Source of the DNA: Porticoccus sp.
GTDB lineage: Bacteria; Pseudomonadota; Gammaproteobacteria; Pseudomonadales; Porticoccaceae
Reading direction: 5' to 3'
Length of the DNA: 33,260 nt
Assembly (NCBI GenBank): GCA_002707685.1
Contig: PANQ01000002.1
Span: 20,884-54,143, forward strand
Both the position numbers and the translations under genes were made by a program. Positions 31,801-33,260 of the stretch are shown piece by piece. The notes beneath the pieces are model-generated. The model was not told the origin of the DNA. It was given only the letters and a program-made list of their open reading frames with translations, and ran no database searches. Positions within the stretch are counted from its first letter, which is position 1. Each line of letters starts with the position of its first letter.

Positions 31801-33260
31801 GGTCAGGACATATTCCATGGAAAGGATATTAATGCTCTTCAGGCCAATTCTTTCAAAAATTTCAGTATTAACTTCTTTGCAGCCTATGCGTATTAACAAA
31901 CATACTTTTTTAAGTAGGGAAAAATCATCAGTTAATAGTTTTTCTTTATATGATTTGAAGAAAAAATCAGAGTTGCTTGAAAGTAATATGGCTATAATGA
32001 TTTCATCTAGCCATATTTTTTCGATAGAGTTAGACGTTATTGACTCGTTTATGAATGAAATTATTTCTTCATTTTCATCAGACATCTTGTCTGAAAGCCA
32101 CTTCCTAAAGGATCGCCTTACTGGTAGGGATTTTCCAATTTCGGTAAAAAAATCTGATGATGTAGCACATCCTAAAAAAGAAGATTCTAGGCGTTTATCT
32201 AAAGCCCATTCTTCATAGATGTCATGAGTAACAAAATAGCCATGCGGAGATTCATATCCTAAGATTCCATCCGAAATTAAGCTGTCAATAACACTTTGAT
32301 TGAATGACGTTGAGCCTATTGGGATAAAGAAGCGACCACTATTTGTCCGCCGAATACAAAAATCAACAAAAATTCTTTCTCGCTCAGGATTGTTTTTTGT
32401 AATAACTCTTGGCCATAATGAGTTCTTGAACCCAAGATAGTCTAAAGACTTATTCTCACTGTAATGCCTAAGGTATTCCTTCAAATACATAGGTACAGAA
32501 ATTAGGCTGATTAGTTTTTGGTCGGTTGGAAGGTCGAAACTATATTTATCCGATAGCTCACTTAGCTCTGTTAGGTTGAGAGGGGTTAAGCTTATAGTTT
32601 CGTATCCACATTGATAAACTTCGATAAATTGGAATGCAAGATCATTGAGGTAATTGTTTCTAGTGGTCAACCATACTTTCCAACTGTTCTCTAGAAGCCC
32701 TGTAACAAACTCCCTGAAAGGATCTGTATTTTCTAGCGACAGAAGATTTTCAGCAGAGTCGATTACTACTATTTTTTCGTCTGTTCCTAGATGAGCACTC
32801 AAGAAGTCATCTAAGGAGACGCCAGATAGAACTTCCTCAACCTTATTAGATTGGAACTCAGTAGCTTTAAAAACATAAAAAGCTGAATCTTTATCTCTAT
32901 TCTTATAAAGATACTTTATGAGGGCTGTCTTTCCTGTTCCGCCTTCACCACTAATTATCGCAGCTCGGTTATCACTTGAATTAATATTAGTGAGTTCACT
33001 TGATCTATCGATTTCAACAGCTTTGCCATAAAAATCTATATTCTCAGATATTTTTTCTAGTAGTCTTTCAGTATGGGAGGCAAGGTTCTCTAATAGATCA
33101 AAGACATTGTCAGATTCTACAAAAAAATGAGAGCATATTTTTTTGTTTTCATCTGCTACGAAAGGGGACTCGAAATAGCTTCCGCATCTCCATTCAATTG
33201 CTATTGATAGCTTGGTCGACTCCTTTTCTATTTCCTTTTTTCCAGAAGGTTCCTTGCCTT
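28867..33260 (-). CDS. Giant P-loop NTPase (STAND-like), N-terminus beyond the window
   Basis: The frame is open from the stop at 28867 to the right edge, at least 1464 codons, with its start outside. Walker A GEGGTGKT is encoded at 32926-32949. Walker B, KIVVIDSAE, has its Asp at 32758-32760, and a WLTTRNN sensor-like segment follows, as in STAND/NACHT-type ATPases. The following ~1200 residues are largely helical and rich in acidic and aromatic residues, like long repeat sensor domains, with no recognised motif. About 105 residues precede Walker A in the window; any effector domain would lie further upstream. Base composition is AT-rich against the ICE backbone. An anti-phage role is a reasonable inference from architecture and place, not proven. 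A TTG at 32802 is internal, downstream of Walker A. Confidence 0.75.
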   Translation of the reverse strand, partial: GKEPSGKKEIEKESTKLSIAIEWRCGSYFESPFVADENKKICSHFFVESDNVFDLLENLASHTERLLEKISENIDFYGKAVEIDRSSELTNINSSDNRAAIISGEGGTGKTALIKYLYKNRDKDSAFYVFKATEFQSNKVEEVLSGVSLDDFLSAHLGTDEKIVVIDSAENLLSLENTDPFREFVTGLLENSWKVWLTTRNNYLNDLAFQFIEVYQCGYETISLTPLNLTELSELSDKYSFDLPTDQKLISLISVPMYLKEYLRHYSENKSLDYLGFKNSLWPRVITKNNPERERIFVDFCIRRTNSGRFFIPIGSTSFNQSVIDSLISDGILGYESPHGYFVTHDIYEEWALDKRLESSFLGCATSSDFFTEIGKSLPVRRSFRKWLSDKMSDENEEIISFINESITSNSIEKIWLDEIIIAILLSSNSDFFFKSYKEKLLTDDFSLLKKVCLLIRIGCKEVNTEIFERIGLKSINILSMEYVLTKPKGGGWTSLIQFIWENKDTFLENAINFVLPVLNDWNSTSRHGETTRLSGLLSLQYYESTIKNDTYIRDDDFTKNLLHTIIFSAEEIKQELSTVIDLVVSNKWRNHNSPYNSLCSYILTKMECNNVAQVLPEKVIDLARLYWTHVPPENPYYSPGPDIDHYFGVEHDSQGYFPASVYQTPIYSLLEASLYKTLDFIIEFSNYAAEKYVKSKLAENEYETVPVWINEDTYIDQYMSNRLWCVYRGTQVNPDILESMNMALEKFLVERGKNTPNERLEKVLLSILSRSNSAILTSIVVSVVTALPDKTFNVAKVLFQTKELFRYDTNRYVLDRTHKSQLISLKDSFGINRDNEIHENERIDTCDDPHRKFGLEHIMLQYQLFRREEISEEESIARSEEIWRILDAHYALLPAKDEESDDDKTWRLYLARMDRRKMSPEAKETEDGFYIDLNPEIDDELREYSEAALEESSEPYKNSRLMVWASDRLYGRESYKKYEDYEKDPLLALEEAKNVWLDITSGKESISAVFSRSLPSDTVTVLLRDFIDKLDTDSLQFCREVVLSYASLFTKEGYMYQTIDGVLPAISILPVLHQNFPEDRSDIKALLILALMRNDPIGMMGGIRFNSVAINSVQAIWPDDYEAALSIYIGYLVLARIHQTLFEEFRKTEHENGNYNLNIRKFWDSFFENTSDIFEEIDNGLITNHIINDLDSYDIETLSIAFQIIPLPTACQKEIPFAKSIIDLVARKILSDDRDDRIDYLTKHNFLKWYTKYVLHLAVDDVSECLTPFTDEFLASEGIADLLKEFVISEDQTGRSDNFWKVWELFKDSIISSALNRPSYHYSNRVIEAYMLASTHWKDDATSWKALTSERKIFFEDLTEKIGGNEAYLYSLAKLLCGLGSSYLNSGIFWLSSAIRDNKTSLSRDYRDNTIWYLEKASRKYIFLNREKARRNTKVNAALLCILDYLIENGSVVGYLLREDIT

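Noticed and set aside
32800..32802. TTG at 32802 as the start of the giant NTPase
   Set aside because: The same frame stays open to the window edge and contains Walker A upstream of this codon, so the TTG is internal.

Overview
The window looks like a chromosome segment of a marine-type gammaproteobacterium that makes polyhydroxyalkanoate (PHA), interrupted by the left part of a large integrative and conjugative element (ICE). Host genes at the left are lptG, two RDD membrane proteins, a phasin, a divergent TetR regulator, a PHA-system protein, an ankyrin lipoprotein and a CPA2-type antiporter. The species cannot be named from the sequence alone.

Layout. (1) 1-6.9 kb: host genes. (2) 6.9-7.5 kb: a junction with the C-terminal stub of a type I restriction HsdR subunit, then the 3' half of a tRNA-Leu(CAA) gene that breaks at the anticodon loop; this is read as the left attachment site. 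(3) 7.7-9.9 kb: tyrosine integrase, a small excisionase-like helix-turn-helix protein and a DUF1249/DUF6908-like protein. (4) 9.9-10.4 kb: gene-free and rich in hairpins. (5) 10.4-20 kb: metal-resistance cargo, all on the + strand: BlaI-family repressor, M56 metallopeptidase, CzcC, CzcB, CzcA, HupE/UreJ-like protein, DUF6488-like protein, DUF3147-like protein and a ribulose-phosphate 3-epimerase-like protein with altered active-site residues. A palindromic operator overlaps the cargo promoter and recurs twice inside the start of the czcC reading frame. (6) 20-22 kb: noncoding, structured DNA with six 21-bp iteron-like repeats, two related RNA-like elements and several strong hairpins, around a second tyrosine recombinase. 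(7) 22.0-28.0 kb: a tightly coupled block of PFGI-1/ICEclc-class conjugation genes (PilL-like, PFL_4693-like, lytic transglycosylase, PFL_4695-like, TraD, PFL_4697-like). (8) 28.0-33.3 kb: AT-richer cargo: an LRAT-fold protein and a divergent XRE regulator, both with similar C-terminal membrane tails, then a giant P-loop NTPase that runs off the right edge and is plausibly an anti-phage protein.

How the parts work together. The integrase and its small partner would insert and excise the element at tRNA-Leu. The TraD/PilL/transglycosylase block would mate and transfer it. The Czc module gives the host divalent-metal efflux, probably derepressed through BlaI and M56. The right-hand cargo sits where this ICE family would normally continue with further type IV secretion genes. 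The most unusual signals are the repeated operator inside czcC, the twin covarying RNA-like elements, the 21-bp iteron array, the epimerase-like protein with lost catalytic residues, and the matching tail anchors of the LRAT/XRE pair.
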